Shown here: positions 25,201 through 40,200 of the stretch, piece after piece | Layout of the letters: every line of letters starts with the position of its first letter | How positions within the stretch are numbered: position 1 is the stretch's first letter | Source: Alitta virens | Taxonomy: Eukaryota > Annelida > Polychaeta > Phyllodocida > Nereididae | Assembly (NCBI GenBank): GCA_932294295.1 | Contig: OW028581.1 | Location: forward strand, 16,761,662-16,825,661 | Reading direction: 5' to 3' | Length of the DNA: 64,000 nt | Made by a program: the position numbers and the translations under genes | Notes under the pieces: model-generated | The model's database searches: none | What the model saw: only the letters and a program-made list of their open reading frames with translations | What the model was told of the DNA's origin: nothing

Positions 25201-28200
25201 TTAAGCTCTTCTGGACAGACTAACAAACTAAAAGAGACAGATCACATATTTATTAGGTAGTAATGCAATATATACAGCTTCTGCATGTGGATTAACCTTA
25301 TTAAGGCCTACTTAATTAAAATACTCTTTGACCTACACAATCTATTTGGAGCTTTGAATTAACGAAAAATCTACTTTTACAAGCTTGATCACTTTCCCCC
25401 GGCTTCTAATCGATACCAGGCTGATAATCGAAGAAACTTTTGCTTTTATAAGTCTCCCAGTTTGCCATCAAAACACAATTATTATGATGTTGAATCGCAC
25501 AATTAACTATGACAACATAATTATGGCGTTGAATCACTAAAATAAACTTGATGTATGATACTATATAAAAATTATAATGATATGTACACCGGATAGTCAA
25601 TATGATCAAAAAGGTTGATATAATAATAATTAGTGTGGAAATTCCGCTTTCATGCTAATTAGCCTTTCTATATTAAGCAATAACATAGCATTCAGGAGGT
25701 ACATTTAACAAATATTTAAGCATCCCCTCATGTCAGAGGATCGTGACTGTTTGATTACAGAAAATGATCGCAGCATGACAGTACTGTGGCAAAAATGACA
25801 CGGAACTATGATAAGAAAAGACAATGCACACAGCATTTCCAATTCTCATATTTACTCAGACAATAAATTTGTTGATGAACTGCTGGCATTGCAGTTCTAT
25901 AAACAGTTTTTCACAAAATGACTTTAGCACTGTATATGTGCTTAATGATTATAGCGCGGTATCCCTGCAACAAAAAAAATTATTATTACAAAAACTTGTA
26001 AAATGCAATTGTGATAATACATGCCATCTTTAGATTTCTGCATAGTTAGAATACTTTCAGCCCTGTTAAACTTCCTATTTTGAACAAATGTGGACTGTTA
26101 TTATATCATACTCTGAAATTGACATATCAAGTCAACAGATATGAAATATATGATAATGTTATTGCTATAATTCATTCATTTCAGTTATTTGCATCTTGGT
26201 ATTATGAAAAAGTATTGTGTGGGAATTTCTGTAAAATTACATTTCCTAAGATATCTTAAAATAGGTCTCACAGATGACAGTAAAACTGTCAGATATCACA
26301 CTCCACCTCCATAATATGAGTTTGTGTATACCCCGAGATGAGTCTGTACACCACCTGATGAGCTCTTATTACACCAACATCCGTCGTATGATCATATGCT
26401 GATGTAATGAGTGGGAGAACGGATCCTTGGGGTACACCAGGAGTTTAGCCAAGGAAGAGTGGGTGAAGACACATACCCAAATAAACAAAACAATTTATGT
26501 GCTTTCTCACACCCCGAATCTCTCTAAACCTCTTGCTAGTTTCTCAAGTTAAGTCTAGACTCTCTCCAGACACATTTGTATAGCAAGGCCACCTACTATA
26601 TGGTAATGCATACCAGGCTCCTAAAAAGACTCCTAAACAGACTTCTCGTAATGTAATTGTTGACTCTTTAAAATATTTAGTGTACAATGACAATTATATC
26701 AAAACCGACTCATGTGAACATTTGCTAGCTGTCATGCTTCTCAAAGCCTTCTAGTCCAACTGTGTTGCTATTTATACTATTTTATCACTTCATTGTTTTA
26801 TTTTAAATTGTATATTTGTACTCTGCTTTTATTTGCCATTGATGATTTTATTGTATCTATGCTTTTTTCCCTGCTTAGGGAGTTCAAACAAATAAGTAAT
26901 AAAAATATATATATATATACTGGCACCTAGCTAGAGTAAAACTGAAGACTGATTAAATTCTTATAATTTCGGAAGTATAATCTCAATTTCTCAAACTACT
27001 CTCAAACAAAATTGCCATGAGAAGGTGTTTGAATTATATTGAGTAGATATGCATGATCACATTTGGTGCGAGTTAAACTAATCTTACTGGTAAGGTGGAC
27101 ATAGTAAATGTAAAATATAGATATATACTTATATTTGACAGCTTCATGTCATTCATGACATATGTGTCACAATGTAAGCAGAAAATACAAAGTAAAGGAT
27201 ACAGAATATGATTGGATACAGATTACAGAACTGGGTGGCTTTGGTAGTGAGGTAGTCTTAGTAATGAAGTGATGTTATAATTGTGGCCCACTTTATATCG
27301 AACACACATGTACAGATACTCATTAATATGTAAAGAAAAAAATTATTCAGTTCATATCCCAGTGAATTGCAAATGCAGAAGTCTTAATAGATGCAATAAT
27401 GTAAATTTTTCTGTGCAGATGCTTTTAAAACACTCTGAAAATATTGAAAGGTTATATCATGGGTTGATGCAGTATATTGGGGATATACTGCATCAACCCA
27501 TGGTATGATATTTTTTCCCATGCCTCAGATTTTCTATCATTTTTATTATTATATATATATTTTTAATATCAGTATACTCCCTTATACAGCTGGCGTTTCC
27601 CTTAATATCAGTATACTCCCTTATACAGCTAATGTTGCCCTTAATATCAGTATACTCCCTTATACAGCTGGCGTTTCCCTTAATATCAGTATACTCCCTT
27701 ATACAGCTGGTGTTGCCCTTAATATCAGTATACTCCTTTATACAGCTAATGCTTCCCTTAATATCAGTATACTCCCTTATACAGCTGGCGTTTCCCTTAA
27801 TATCAGTATACTCCCTTATACAGCTAATGTTGCCCTTAATATCAGTATACTCCCTTATACAGCTGGCGTTTCCCTTAATATCAGTATACTCCCTTATACA
27901 GCTAATGTTGCCCTTAATATCAGTATACTCCCTTATACAGCTGGCGTTTCCCTTAATATCAGTATACTCCCTTATACAGCTGGTGTTGCCCTTAATATCA
28001 GTATACTCCCTTATACAGCTAATGTTGCCCTTAATATCAGTATACTCCCTTATACAGCTGGCGTTTCCCTTAATATCAGTATACTCCCTTATACAGCTGG
28101 TGTTTCCCTTAATATCAGTATACTCCCTTATACAGCTGGCGTTTCCCTTAATATCAGTATACTCCCTTATACAGCTGGCGTTTCCCTTAATATCAGTATA

Positions 28201-31200
28201 CTCCCTTATACAGCTAATGTTGCCCTTAATATCAGTATACTCCCTTATACAGCTGGCGTTTCCCTTAATATCAGTATACTCCTTTATACAGCTAATGCTT
28301 CCCTTAATATCAGTATACTCCCTTATACAGCTAATGTTGCCCTTAATATCAGTATACTCCCTTATACAGCTAATGTTGCCCTTAATATCAGTATACTCCC
28401 TTATACAGCTGGTGTTTCCCTTAATATCAGTATACTCCCTTATACAGCTAATGTTGCCCTTAATATCAGTATACTCCCTTATACAGCTGGTGTTTCCCTT
28501 AATATCAGTATACTCCCTTATACAGCTAATGTTGCCCTTAATATCAGTATACTCCCTTATACAGCTGGTGTTTCCCTTAATATCAGTATACTCCCTTATA
28601 CAGCTGGCGTTTCCCTTAATATCAGTATACTCCTTTATACAGCTAATGCTTCCCTTAATATCAGTATACTCCCTTATACAGCTAATGTTGCCCTTAATAT
28701 CAGTATACTCCCTTATACAGCTAATGTTGCCCTTAATATCAGTATACTCCCTTATACAGCTGGCGTTTCCCTTAATATCAGTATACTCCCTTATACAGCT
28801 AATGTTGCCCTTAATATCAGTATACTCCCTTATACAGCTGGCGTTTCCCTTAATATCAGTATACTCCCTTATACAGCTAATGTTGCCCTTAATATCAGTA
28901 TACTCCCTTATACAGCTGGCGTTTCCCTTAATATCAGTATACTCCCTTATACAGCTAATGTTGCCCTTAATATCAGTATACTCCCTTATACAGCTGGCGT
29001 TTCCCTTAATATCAGTATACTCCCTTATACAGCTAATGTTGCCCTTAATATCAGTATACTCCCTTATACAGCTGGTGTTTCCCTTAATATCAGTATACTC
29101 CCTTATACAGCTAATGTTGCCCTTAATATCAGTATACTCCCTTATACAGCTGGTGTTTCCCTTAATATCAGTATACTCCCTTATACAGCTGGCGTTTCCC
29201 TTAATATCAGTATACTCCTTTATACAGCTAATGCTTCCCTTAATATCAGTATACTCCCTTATACAGCTAATGTTGCCCTTAATATCAGTATACTCCCTTA
29301 TACAGCTAATGTTGCCCTTAATATCAGTATACTCCCTTATACAGCTGGCGTTTCCCTTAATATCAGTATACTCCCTTATACAGCTAATGTTGCCCTTAAT
29401 ATCAGTATACTCCCTTATACAGCTGGCGTTTCCCTTAATATCAGTATACTCCCTTATACAGCTGGCGTTTCCCTTAATATCAGTATACTCCCTTATACAG
29501 CTAATGCTTCCCTTAATATCAGTATACTCCCTTATACAGCTGGCGTTTCCCTTAATATCAGTATACTCCCTTATACAGCTGGCGTTTCCCTTAATATCAG
29601 TATACTCCTTTATACAGCTAATGCTTCCCTTAATATCAGTATACTCCCTTATACAGCTGGCGTTTCCCTTAATATCAGTATACTCCCTTATACAGCTGGC
29701 GTTTCCCTTAATATCAGTATACTCCCTTATACAGCTGGCGTTTCCCTTAATATCAGTATACTCCCTTATACAGCTGGCGTTTCCCTTAATATCAGTATAC
29801 TCCCTTATACAGCTAATGTTGCCCTTAATATCAGTATACTCCCGTATACAGCTAACTTTCCCTCTGTATATCCCCGGGAAAAGTCTAGCATAGCAGGAGA
29901 AAATGCCTAGGCATGACATAATATACATAAAACACGAAAAAACACGTTTCTTTTTCTCTCTCTTTTTTTCATGCTTTTTAAGAGTGTTTCAAACTGGTTA
30001 TATACATGTAGTTCTCTAGGCTATAAACCAACATGGAGCTAAAATGTATTTTGCACATGAATACATTCATTCTTCTGTGAAGTTTTTAACATGAACTTTT
30101 AACATCTTAATTCAGAAAGCTATATACCTCCATGCTCAGTGCATGCTTTTTCGTGAGATGAAATTTTATAGATTCAGCCTTAAAAAACACATGCAGTTGC
30201 ACGTTTGAGTAAATCATGTTACTCCACATGATATGTCATGATTATGGGAAACATGTGTTTTACACATTAAGATTCTTAGGGCGTCACTCAAGGGGGCGAA
30301 GTTTGTCTTTTGTTTTTTGGTACTTTTTTGCACGTTGCATGTTGCTCATCTTCAAGGTTGTGTTATGTTCTTGCAGAGATAATTGTGCAAACTGCTCTAA
30401 ATTCTTAATTATATGGAGTGAAACTTCGTTACTTTTTGATGACCACTGATAAATGCCAGGTTTCTTTCTGAAAGTGAGTCTTTTTAGTCTCTCTGTTAAT
30501 TGTTGTCTTATCAATAAATATAATAATATAAATTACCATAGCTCTCAGTCAGTTAATGCTCATACACTAACCAAAAATATTATAGTAAAAAAACTAAACA
30601 TTTACGTGCAAAATAACAGCAAATTGTGTACCATCAACACTTCGACGTTCATAAGACAAATATTTCCAATCACAGTATCCCATTTTCTTTAGCTTCTGTC
30701 CAAGATAAGACCAAGATAAATGAAGCAATCTTTTGGCCAGGTGTCTGTCAGTCAGCCAAGGGGTCTGTCAGTTTCAGGTCAAGTATGTTCAGGTGTCTAT
30801 GCACTGCATGCCTCCATCAGAACAGAGCCTTAAGTACTCTAAACAAACACACTCGGGTTAGAGCACATTTCAGGAGCATGCACTCAACACGTTTAATGTA
30901 TGATAGTCAATGTTGATCATAAACAGCATGATTCTGAATGTACTGCCAATATATTTGCATAGGTGGGCATAATGTCATAGATGCAAGTTTGCCCATTTTC
31001 TCAATAGTCAGTAGTCAGTATAGGACCAAGTGATCAAATATTGTTGTGTATATTATCAGAAGTCTTCAAGAATTTAGTGTTGTGGTATGATAATAAACAA
31101 TCTACAGCTGAAAGAAATGACAAAATGACAAATTGCAGATTTTCATCTTTATGGCCAATTTGATCCATTTGAGGTGGAGCTTAGGAATTGGAAAAACTAT

Positions 31201-34200
31201 AAGACAAATAGATGAGAATCATGATACTGCATTTCTTGCAGAAAACATCTTGGTGGTGCCATGCATTGTTCTCTCCTACATTGTTCCCTCCGCATACTTT
31301 TACACGGAGCTTTTTCTCAGATAATTCGTTCCTCCTGAGTCATTTACAGTTCAGATACTAGACGAAATCAAGGCTAATATGGAATAGTTGCAGTCTGGTA
31401 TCCAATAAGTATCTTCAAAGGCAGTCTTTGGTATATATTGGAGCAGATTAACCCCAGGCCCATTTAAATGTATTCAATGGGTGCTGTCACTCGGCTTGTT
31501 TTAAATACTTAATCTGATTTTTGGGGCACTAAAAATCATTTCAAAGTACATTACAATGGCAAGAATTAAGTCACAATTAAACCATACATTTATTGGTTCC
31601 ACTAGCTATAGCAAAGACATCTATATATTGTGTTATGTTTCATCGATATCGTGTTTTCATTCATCTGGAATGTTTTGAAACTTTCATCCATTTAGCAATT
31701 TTTTTGAACACCACATGGAAGCAAAACATTGGCTAGCTTTGACAAATTAGATCGTACTTCAGAAGGCATGGCTTTACATTTTAATTGTACCCTCTGCAAT
31801 CCACTCCCCACATTGTACCGACAATAGGGGGTGTTTTACCATGGTTTAACTTGCCCCAGGGTTCCGTGATAACTCATTCCTGTGGATTTAGAGGTTTTTG
31901 GTGTCAAAGGATTCCAGCTGGTTGGTTTAGAATCTGTCTGGCAGGTGGGAGCGTTTTGATTGATCACGTATGGTTTCCACCATGGAGGTAAATACCTCCA
32001 TGGTTTCCACCAGCTTTCTACTAAGTTTCTGCTCTTGGAGTTAATTTGTAACCATCATTTAGGTTCACAACCATCTCCACAAGGTTCACTAACGACCATC
32101 ATACACATTCATCGCTCTTCAGTCAGTGAGGCGCGAGTGCACTTTGCACGTGGCATTCCAAGGGGCACGTGGTGTCATGTGATCCACTGCCCATCACCCA
32201 TGCATCAATATGGCTGACAATCAGCGATGCTAATGAGAAATTCAAACATGTATAGATGGGCAATATTAGTAATATATGGTTTAATAAGTTAGTCTATGCA
32301 TGAGGAAGCTTTTGATGCCTGAGTGTAGTATTTTTCAAAGAAGGATTTAGTGTGGTTTTAAATCTTTCTGGTTTTTCATTGTCTCATGGATTCATAACTG
32401 TTACATTTCCTTGACGTAGCAGATTTGTTTTACATTACTATGGATTGAGAAAAAAACCAGACTTTGCTGAAATCAGCAAAATTTGCAGCAGAAATCAGCA
32501 TAAAAAGTGTTGGATTAGGGCAGTGCTAGGCACAATAAAAGCCATTGGATTAGAGAAGCATTTGTCTCGCTGGACTAACCACTTCTCAAACTAACCAGAC
32601 CACAACTCTTGTGATAGGAAAGCAATGTATTTCAACAAGAATCACAGACAAGCAGAAAGTTGTGTGCGCCTAAGTTGTGTATGTGGGCCTTCATTCTGGT
32701 GTAAAGTGGGCAAGACTTTGCTTCCTGGGTTTGGTGTAGAGGTGTTGGCCAAGGGCCAGTCTAGGAGCTTTTCTTCCACTACTAGTATTCAAAGATGCTT
32801 TTGTTTAGGCCTCTTGCCGAAGAATAGTAGAGATCATGTTATGCAATGAGAATACTGTTGGTCGATACGTCCAAAGCCAATATTGTCCACACTCTACACA
32901 TCACCTTGTGAAAATTTTACCAAAACTAATCTCACAAAAAAGCCGCACATTTTCATTATCCTTACAATGGAGCCAAGGTTAGGTTTTTAGGCAAATCCTG
33001 TGCTGTTCTGGGCCATTTTATGATCACAAAACCATACAACCATAGTAGGTCCAAATTGTGTGGCTAAAAAAAGTAAGAGTTAATTCGTGCCCATTTTGTC
33101 CTTGGCTTCATGGCCTAATGGCCTCATGGTGATAAAGTAGCTGCTCTTGAAAAAATAAATCCATTCATCTTGAAAGTACCACAAATGTATGTCAGATGCT
33201 TACTTGACCTTCCAGCTAGGGCAAGATGTTTCCAAAGTTTTTCCTAGTGTCACATAAAGTGAGGATACTTGTGAGGTAATTTATTGAGGGAAGAATGGTA
33301 TAAAAAGCAAACAAACAGTGATTCCCACAACCCTTGGGTCCTTTCAAAGTGCTGCTTATAGCTCAATTACCCCAAAGATTATCTCCAGGTTAAGTACCTG
33401 CAAAATGCCATTTACTTTAGTCTTATAAAAACAGTTTAAAAACTGACCAGATTAATTTGCCTTGTGACCTGTTTGAAAAACTTTAATTGTTTTCGTGCAT
33501 TGTGCAGTCACTTTCACTTGTTTTTTTTGTGTCTACAAGAGCTTAATTTAAGGGCTATGTTTAAGGGTTAAGTTGAGGGTTTAAGTGTGTTTTTTTAACT
33601 TGTCAAAAATAAATCATTAAAAAATCTTTAAAAAAAATAAGACCCAAGTTTATGGCCTCACTTGCTGCAAGCAATCTCAATTCTCTGCAATCAAATAAAG
33701 TCCGATTTTAAAGTATTCCTTTCAACAGCCATGCTTGGTCTGTTTTATTCTCTAAATCTTTGTAAGTTAATATATATTAAGATTTGCAGTATTTTAACCA
33801 AGTTTTCCCCGTAAAAGACACTTTAACAATATCAAAAAGTAATTTCATGAATGATAATTATGAATTATGAAAGTAAATGTGTCCCACTCAAAGCAAACAA
33901 GAGTCTATTACAGTATAGTGTCTCTTAAAGAAATGTTCCAGATTCGAAATCACGACCTGTCTATGTATATGTCTCAATGCATACGACCATCTGTCAGGGG
34001 AAGACGTAATGATGAGCTGATAAGTCAACACCATAGATGATGTAATTACACTTTCAAATAGGCAGCATCTTCTGTGAGAGTTCTGGATCCATTCTTGGGT
34101 TGGTCCCCTCTTATACACATCACACTGCATGGGGTACACTTTGACAATTGTCCACTTATGTGTCACCCAAAAACCAAATCATGATCTCATGCAACATGTG

Positions 34201-37200
34201 ACAAATAGTGACAAATAGTGACATTGCCCCGGGGACCATATATTGGCCACCCTTCTTTTGCTAATCCCACAGGTGTTACACTTTGCATTTATGTGCACTA
34301 CATATGTGTTCCGTGACACTAATTACTGCAACATGTGTGTTCTGCTGGACATGTTCCACACATTGTTTATTAAACTCAGTGCACCTTTATTGTTTATATA
34401 TAGAAATGAACCGAATGACCTTTCAGTGTCAAGATCCTGTAACTCCAGTTCAATCCAGGGTACCCCAAATACAGTTGGTTTTATTTTCTCGATTAAAGCA
34501 CACAAGCTGGTCTCTCTTTTGTGCAGTTATTTCAAACAACAGCCTATACCTGACATTTAAATTCCAACTTTGAATTAAATCTGTTGCAGTTTTGATATCG
34601 GAGCTATTTAAATGCCTGTGATTGTAATCGTACAATTATGACATCGACAAAAACTATTTCAACATTCAGGTTTTGTAACCCAGATAGCATTCCAAAATGG
34701 GCCAGCGTCGTTTCTACGTCGGCCTCCGTCAGTACAACATCGTTTTGACATCACCGACATCGCGCCAACGTTGATACGATTTGGAATGCTATCTGGGAAG
34801 AGTGTTCTCATCTGAAATTTCATTATTGCCATTGTCCTACAACAAAAACATGATGCTTTATTTTTATAAAGAGATGAGAGCACAGCTCTGAGACTCAACA
34901 TGGATGTTGTTTCTTGACATAGAAGCCAGATGGCGCCCTGAAAACAGTGTTGAATTTCAACAACAGAGGGCAGGCTTGTTGTCAGAGGCAAATTTAAAAC
35001 CGTGTAACAATATAAAATATTCACTTTGCAACACGTGATCATGGGATAAATCTAGTTTAACAATTATTTTAGTTCCTCCATTTGCAAAATAACTGAACTT
35101 TCCTTTCTTAATTTTTTTTCCAGCAAATACAGAGACACCTCAACTATGTGACATGTTCAAAGCTTCCCACTGTTTACGAAGAGCTGCTTCCATGTTGAAT
35201 TCCCAGACAGACGACGGTGACAGGAATATTGAGCTAATTTGTGGGTAAGTCAGAACTGTACGTTGCTAATTAATGATCTCATCATGTTTCTAGTTTCAAA
35301 TGTTAATTTTGTGCAGTATTGATTTCCTAAAATATTGTCATGTACTGGGTTGCACAGTTATAAAACCAACAGATATTGGCAGATGTAATGATGAGATGAT
35401 AAGATAAGTTTAAAGTTATTCCAGCTGCAGTTACTGTATAAACCATATACATTATTGTAAAATTGATTTTTCCACGCAAAACTTCATCAAATATTCGAAC
35501 AGAAAAATCAATATATATTCATAATGAAACACCAATTAACATATTTTTCTTCATAGTCGAAATCGACCAATTGACAACCACATTTCAATTTGTCGTGATT
35601 TTGTGTCCGACTGTCCGCGGTCCAACAAGAATGCCAGACAAGTTCGCCGAGTTGCCCAAGGACTTCATCTTTCCCTCAAAAGCTACATGGCCCATTTCTG
35701 TGAAAATATTGATCTTGCAAGTGAGTATAGCGCACAAATTTTCTTATTTTTTTTCATGAATATTAATCTATATAATATAATATTTCAATGAATGTGTATA
35801 TCTCTTTTGCTTGTTGCCATTATATAAATTTTATCTAAGTTTATAGTTATTAGATTTCTTAAATATATTTGCACAGGGTGTATAGAATCATGGAGTCATT
35901 AATAATGATTCCATGTATTAACAATGACTCCATGAGGTATAATATCTCCCATGATAGAAACAATGTTTTTCATGTAGACCCTGTTAAAAATATTATACAA
36001 AGAGACATTTTCTTAATTGTATTAATTTTATGTGCAAAATCTATGAAGTCTTATCCAACAGGCAACTCTTTACATTAGGGTTACATATGGCAGCCATCTT
36101 AAAAAGGTCAAGGGCCCTACTTGACATCTTGATCTTATCATCTTGACCTTGAATTACAGGTGACCTCTGCGGTGACCTCGAGAAGAGAACACTGGACATC
36201 AAAGCTTGTTGGAAGGGCATTGACCCCACAGCCATCAACTGCAGGTCAGTGACCTTTGGGGGTGGTAAGACCCCGGATGTGAACCATTCTGTGTTTAGTT
36301 CTGTCAGAGAAATGTTTCATCAGCTCATGTGATGTTTATGCTCTTGTAAATTCAATGTATATAAGACTGAATGTACATTAAGAGGTCAACAATAACCAGA
36401 TGCCTCCATTGCTTCATAGTACCTTGATCACTGACCTATATATATAATGATTAATGATATTTTTGTTGTTAAAGATATGCCAGCAGAGTTACGAGACCCT
36501 GGTATCTTAGTCATACCACGTTTTAACAAAATTATGTATGGAAAGAGAACATTCTCATATTATGGTGCTCATCTGTGGAAGTTTTAATGATTTTAAAAAG
36601 TTACTTTCGAAATGGGAAGGTCCAAAATGTTGCTGCAATGTTTGCATTTTATAATACCTATTATGGTTTAATTAGTTTTTATTGTTATTGTTTTACCTGC
36701 ACATTTTATTTTTAGTCACATATAGGCCTACAGTCGATAAATAGCTCTTTGAGCTAATTTTATTGATTATTATTATTATTATATTATAGGTCAGTGACCT
36801 TGATGCTAGCTGCTAAATATTGGACAATATCTGGTTTATCTAAGGCTAAAGTGTGTTGAACTGTATAAATATAATTCTATGTCATTCTGGTGTGCATATA
36901 TAATATAGAACTATATATGTATTGTTAACTTCTATCAAAGGCAGATTAAAATATGACTATTACACTGTTAAATGAAATGTAGGCATTTTGCAGTCAGATT
37001 CAGATTTTTCTATTTTGGTTTACAACAACTATGCATTCAAATGACTATGAAAGTAAGATAACATGAATTTCCCTCACAGATGTCACCCTGATTAACTGAA
37101 ACATGCTCAACATTTATATCAATACAGTGCAACCTGCCTTAGTGGTCACCTCTTTAGAGCAGCCACCTGGCCTAAGTGGTCAGTCTGATTCCCCCCCAAC

Positions 37201-40200
37201 AAAATACTATGTAAATGCACCTTGATTAGGCAGCCACCTCCATTCTGTGGCCAATGGTCAGCAGATTTCACCCCAAACCCCTATGCTGACCTGAACTTAG
37301 TGGTCAGTTGCCCCTATTATAACAGACCAGTGGAGCCATGAAGTCTGGTATTATGTAATTTTGCATCACCCATGGGGGTAAAGACAACACTTCGAAGCTA
37401 GAAGCCTAATCTTAAAAGCAGTTTTATCTTTTTACCCCTCATAATGTTTTAGGCTTAGTTGATATATTATGTTATATTATGACAGTAAACTATATGTACA
37501 AACTAAAAGCAGGTTAAATGCATATTTTAAATGTGTATGTTGAACTATCAGTTGCCATCATTACATGATTGCACTAATTAAACATTTTTTTCTCCCAGTA
37601 TATTTTATAGAGCAATAACATTTTAAAGTTAGAAAATGTCAATAGTAAATATCTGAAATCATTCAGTAATATAAGTATTGCAATCAATATTCATAACTAT
37701 GAAAACTGGGTTTGCATTATCTACACCTGACTTCAGCCACCTGGCTTTAGCAGCTACTTTGGCCACTTCCCTTAGCTGACCACTTAACACAGGTTGCACT
37801 GTATTTACAAAACTGCTATATATGATCTGCCCCTCTTAAAACATAAATGAATCAATTCACTATTCTCATTTGCAGTTCATTACAAAAGATCTTCTACTGC
37901 TTTGAAGATGCCAGGGGAGCATGTAATGACCTCCAGGTGGTTGATGAAGAAAATAACATTATTCAGGAAACTGTGACCAACTTGAAAGACAAAAAGTGCA
38001 TCCTCACTTTCCAGGTAGGAATCTGAGATTGATTTTGAGTTTCACAGTAAATCATTATGCCTAATGCAATTCAGTAATCTGGTAAGTCTTAGATGGATGT
38101 ATAGCTGCAGTAACCCAGTTGGCGAGGAGTTAGAAGCTCCTCTGATTGCTGAAGGTCATGGGTTTGATTCTAGAACAAGTTGCTTTTTGTAATGCTGTAA
38201 TATACCTTGGAAGAATGTACAATGAAGACTTTTTTTTAGCATTTTGTGTGGAATCGAACATGGAAATATATTCTTTATCACAGTTAACAACCATTATACT
38301 CCACCACGTGACCTTTTCTATTTTTCTTTTAGTTAACTCCCTCCTGAGTGCAAACTGAACCGTTATGCGTAATAAAAGCATTAAAACAAAACAAACATTC
38401 AAAAAAATTAGAAAAAATGCCTAATGGAGTATAAGTTAGTTATATCCCTCATAGTTGGGAGTTCACTAACATTTTTGTTGGTTATATCCCTCCGCATTCG
38501 GCGTCCTGATATAACCAACAAAGATATTAGTTAACTCCCTCCTATTCAGGATATAACTAATACCTAATCTTATTCTTGATTATTATAGTTTAACATCCTT
38601 TGAACAATGCCTACATTATGCAGTTTTAAGATTAATATCAGATTAATATCAAGCAAGCCGATTCTCGTTCCATTTTGGCATAATATACATCATTAAATTT
38701 CCAGGGTGATGTTTTCAAGACGCCCCCAGATGGGACACACCCAATCAGGCATGGCCACGGCCAGGACCACACACGTCATCAGCATCCATCGTCTACCTCC
38801 ACTGTGACGTCATCAACTACCTCACTTCCAGAGAGCACCACTCCGCCATCTTTGTTGATTTTACCAAAGGATGATGATGAGCCGTTGGAGGAGACACGAT
38901 TTAATGATGGTGAGAAATGACTACAATTTGGTAATATTCATCTTGGAAGTTATTGGTTTCATACTGGGTGGGTGGGTGATTAGGGCTTTACGTCCTGTAT
39001 TTTTGCACCTGATGGGCTAATTAGGACAGGCAGGGACCATGGCAATGAGACAAAGGATGAAACAGCCATCCAACTTAGGTTCGACCGGGAATGGAACCCG
39101 GGACCCAGCGATTGGAAGCCCAGAGCGCTACCTCTGAGCTAGGCCCCCGCCCTACTGGGGATAGCTAGCCTCAGAATATAACAAGATGAGCAAATTGGAC
39201 AGTTCAATTGTAAGCCTATGCCCAATGTAGCCTATGCCTCTATGGTCCCATGATTTATAAATTCATTATGCAAAGATTCTGAACAGACTATCAGTTTTGT
39301 AATGTCAAATGAACTTTCAGAAATTTAGTCATCACCATCATGAACATATCATCATTATCATCATCATTAACATTATCATCAAGAGAAAAACAAAAAAAGG
39401 AGGAGAGATAGCACGGTGATGGGCCCCAACTTGACAAAACAATTGTCGCTTTTGAGGAGCCCTAATAATCACTAATAATTTGAAGACCCTCTATTCCTCC
39501 TTGTCACCGAAGACAGAACATCACCTTGATATTTTTCATATCATAGTATATAACAAGTCATTAAAATGATAATTTTTTCCTCCTCAAAGGAGATGGTCAC
39601 GTAAACATTTGGTAAAATAGTATAAACTATTGATGCAACATGCTAGATAGTTGAGTTGATATGGTGACAAACATATCTAGAAACTATAGTTTATCACACA
39701 TCACTGACTTAGATGACCCACTAAAAGTAAAGGAGTTCATTGCATTTTTAGGGAAATACTTTTGTATATATGTATACATGTTTATTTCAAAAATAATTTG
39801 GTGTCTCACATTGCTAGGTTTATTCTACTTGATATGAAAGCTGGAATTCCACAAATAGATGGAAATAAAATTGTTCATTTCATCTGTTTTTCATTCCAGA
39901 AACAAAACTTGCCCCAGAGCCTCCAACCACAACAACATCGCCAACGACAACATCGCCAACGACAACACTGCCAACCACAACAGAGACAGTGGCGACTTCA
40001 ACCACTACACAGAACTTGCTGCCCCCTCTGACGGAAGACGATGAATTTGAAACAGTTGAATCAACCCCTTGTGACAATCCCATTGAACGAATATTCAAAC
40101 TGCAAGAGTGTGACAGATATGCCGATTACAAACACGGGGTGTGCAGGTGAGAAAATAATCCAATTTTTTTTACAACTGACTTCCCATAAATTAATGCCAT

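Larger units (their letters stand above)
19264..35123 (+). other. Intron 1 of the six-cysteine protein gene
   Basis: 15.9 kb between matching phase-1 junctions, with a pyrimidine-rich acceptor TTTTTTTTCCAG. It contains no exon I can support. It holds the 19.3-kb inverted-repeat element, a GTCTTAT micro-palindrome array, pentamer and 39-bp tandem repeats, the second copy of the 321-bp family and a 119-bp MITE. Long stretches such as 22100-24100, 24450-27440 and 29900-31970 show nothing else recognisable. Confidence 0.7.

Noticed and set aside
26590..26760. Open frame of about 57 codons ending LLAVMLLKAF
   Set aside because: No start, no recognised motif and no splice support. It may be a retroelement remnant, but I could not show it.
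27493..29928. Open frames of 753-811 codons on both strands
   Set aside because: They are produced by a 39-bp unit that is a multiple of three. Several frames on both strands are open equally, with no family signature or splice context.
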